Assembly (NCBI GenBank): GCA_050301235.1
Contig: JBNKZD010000272.1
Span: forward strand, 1-64,000
DNA length: 64,000 nt
Direction of reading: 5' to 3'
From: JAFGIN01 sp050301235
GTDB taxonomy: Bacteria > Fibrobacterota > Chitinivibrionia > Chitinivibrionales > Chitinispirillaceae
Shown here: positions 63,110 to 64,000 of the stretch, in pieces
How the letters are laid out: each line of letters opens with the position of its first letter
Position numbering within the stretch: position 1 is the first letter of the stretch
Translations under genes and position numbers: made by a program
The notes under the pieces: generated by a model
What the model was told of the DNA's origin: nothing
Database searches by the model: none
The model's input: only the letters and a program-made list of their open reading frames with translations

Positions 63110-64000
63110 CTAAAACCCACTCAAAATATCACACGCAAGTGTATCTATAGGCAGGGAACGAACAATTTTTACTGATGGCTCTCTGGTAAGATCCAGCTGA
63201 TAGATCAGTTGCGCATTCAGCATTTTTCCTTCGGTATTAACCAGCACCGAGAGCACCGGCTTATCGTATCGCTTAGGGTTTGCAGCAATAACTTTAGCGA
63301 TTCTTTTATCGTTCAATTCAACGAGTGTCCCTACGGGAAACAGTGATGTCGCAGATAGAAATGCACGCACATACTCTTCATTGAGAAGACCGGAATGGGT
63401 CATCTTGACAAGCATCTCCATGCCTCTGTAGGGTTCAAATGCATCCCGATAAGATCTGGGTGAGGAAACCGCTTCAAAAACATCGGCTACCTGCGCTATT
63501 TTTGCATAATTATGGATTGTGTCACCGGCATTTTGTTTTGGATAACCTTTCCCGTTTATCCGTTCATGCATCTGGTACGCGATAAATTTTACGGTATCGG
63601 GGAGATTAAGCAGTTTATCTAATATTCTCACTCCCAGCAGAGGATGTTTCTGAATTTCTATCCACTCCGGTTCTGTTAACCTTCCTCTCTTCTGACGAAT
63701 CTCTCTGGGAATAAGCAACATACCCACATCATGAAGTAACGAGCCAATGCCGACATGTATCACCTGTTCCTCACTGAATCCGGAATTTGCAGCAATGGTC
63801 AGCGAAAGCAGACATACATTAAGCGCATGATGGTAGAGGTGATTTTCCCTTTCGGGTTTTGCATTAGATACAGCAAGTAACACATTCTTGTCATTAACAA
63901 ATGTTTCCATGAAGCTTTCGACCACTTCGCGTATTTTGAGTGTGTCAAGTTTTTTTGCATCAGCAAGACTGTTAAGGATATATTTAACTTCATTAAGTGC
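63110..64000 (-). CDS. HD-GYP domain protein, C-terminal part (cut by window edge)
   Basis: The frame is open without a stop to the window edge (297 codons visible), so the true start lies beyond. The HD-GYP domain has LLHDVGMLLIP, EIQKHPLLG, YQMHERINGKGYP and VADVFEAV. It is a close paralogue of the 31801 protein and shares its two deviations (Met in HDVGM, non-His before HE). The C-terminal 100 residues also match (SLFPVGTLVELN, CDILSGF). Predicted cyclic-di-GMP phosphodiesterase or binding protein. Confidence 0.85.
   Translation of the reverse strand, partial: ALNEVKYILNSLADAKKLDTLKIREVVESFMETFVNDKNVLLAVSNAKPERENHLYHHALNVCLLSLTIAANSGFSEEQVIHVGIGSLLHDVGMLLIPREIRQKRGRLTEPEWIEIQKHPLLGVRILDKLLNLPDTVKFIAYQMHERINGKGYPKQNAGDTIHNYAKIAQVADVFEAVSSPRSYRDAFEPYRGMEMLVKMTHSGLLNEEYVRAFLSATSLFPVGTLVELNDKRIAKVIAANPKRYDKPVLSVLVNTEGKMLNAQLIYQLDLTREPSVKIVRSLPIDTLACDILSGF

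Noticed and set aside
1..64000. tRNA or rRNA genes
   Set aside because: I looked for GTTCGAATCC-type T-loops and rRNA landmarks on both strands; the few T-loop-like matches (for example near 24300) lie inside coding genes and have no cloverleaf.

Overview
The window looks like chromosome of a diderm, anaerobic, polysaccharide-degrading bacterium, most likely of the Fibrobacterota (Chitinispirillia/Fibrobacteria side). This is an inference. It rests on lipopolysaccharide genes (WaaA, KdsB, a heptosyltransferase-like GT9), secreted GH9, GH11 and CE1 enzymes with Por/T9SS-like C-terminal modules, a C-terminal fragment resembling the Fibrobacter family TIGR02147, a MXAN_6640-type metalloprotease, a class I two-subunit fumarase beside a flavodiiron protein, and many HD-GYP/STAS/TPR proteins. 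I see no rRNA, tRNA, phage, plasmid backbone or CRISPR array.

Layout. 1-3932 (minus): four overlapping genes encoding a TPR/beta-barrel protein, a TPR protein, a membrane Ser/Thr kinase and an FHA protein cut by the window edge. 4356-6176 (minus): three small exported proteins. 6573-10486 (plus): malic enzyme, fumarase alpha and beta, flavodiiron protein. 10551-14485 (plus): exported protein, GT9, Kdo transferase WaaA and a coupled radical SAM/SPASM protein. 14498-18418 (minus): PTS enzyme I, GT2-like transferase, DNA polymerase IV. 18565-23860 (plus): TPR protein, a structured-RNA/MITE interval, a metalloprotease with a coupled lipoprotein, and a STAS/zinc-motif protein. 23867-29463 (minus): a divergent IspF, a GT5-like synthase, a flippase-like membrane protein and PriA. 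29577-33180 (plus): FapA-like protein and an HD-GYP protein. 33247-46562 (minus): a long run with a STAS antagonist, a SpoIIE phosphatase/HATPase fusion, rhomboid, CoaD, RsmD, PilN-like, PilM, response regulator-HD-GYP, KdsB, GatC, UvrD, PilB and ThiL. 46893-49350 (plus): PfkB kinase, RRM protein, exported protein. 49379-51409 (minus): GH9 cellulase. 51656-57161 (plus): FabG-like reductase, lytic transglycosylase, propeller protein, inositol-phosphate synthase. 57456-62437: lipoprotein, GH11 xylanase, remnants and CE1 esterase. 63110-64000 (minus): a second HD-GYP protein cut by the window edge.

The genes fall into three themes. Central anaerobic metabolism: malate to fumarate, oxygen or NO detoxification, inositol phosphate. 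Envelope and LPS: Kdo and heptose transfer, lytic transglycosylase, type IV pilus PilM/PilN/PilB. Signalling: Ser/Thr kinase-FHA, STAS/SpoIIE/HATPase partner switching, cyclic-di-GMP-type HD-GYP domains. The secreted hydrolases GH9, GH11 and CE1 would act together on plant cell wall.

Several short dispersed elements lie between genes: a CT-rich inverted repeat in two copies, a 154-bp element with terminal inverted repeats and a possible 4-bp target duplication, and ten exact copies of the heptamer GGGTTCA. Many reading frames appear to start with TTG or GTG and overlap the preceding stop, so several starts here were set from ribosome binding sites rather than from the longest frame.
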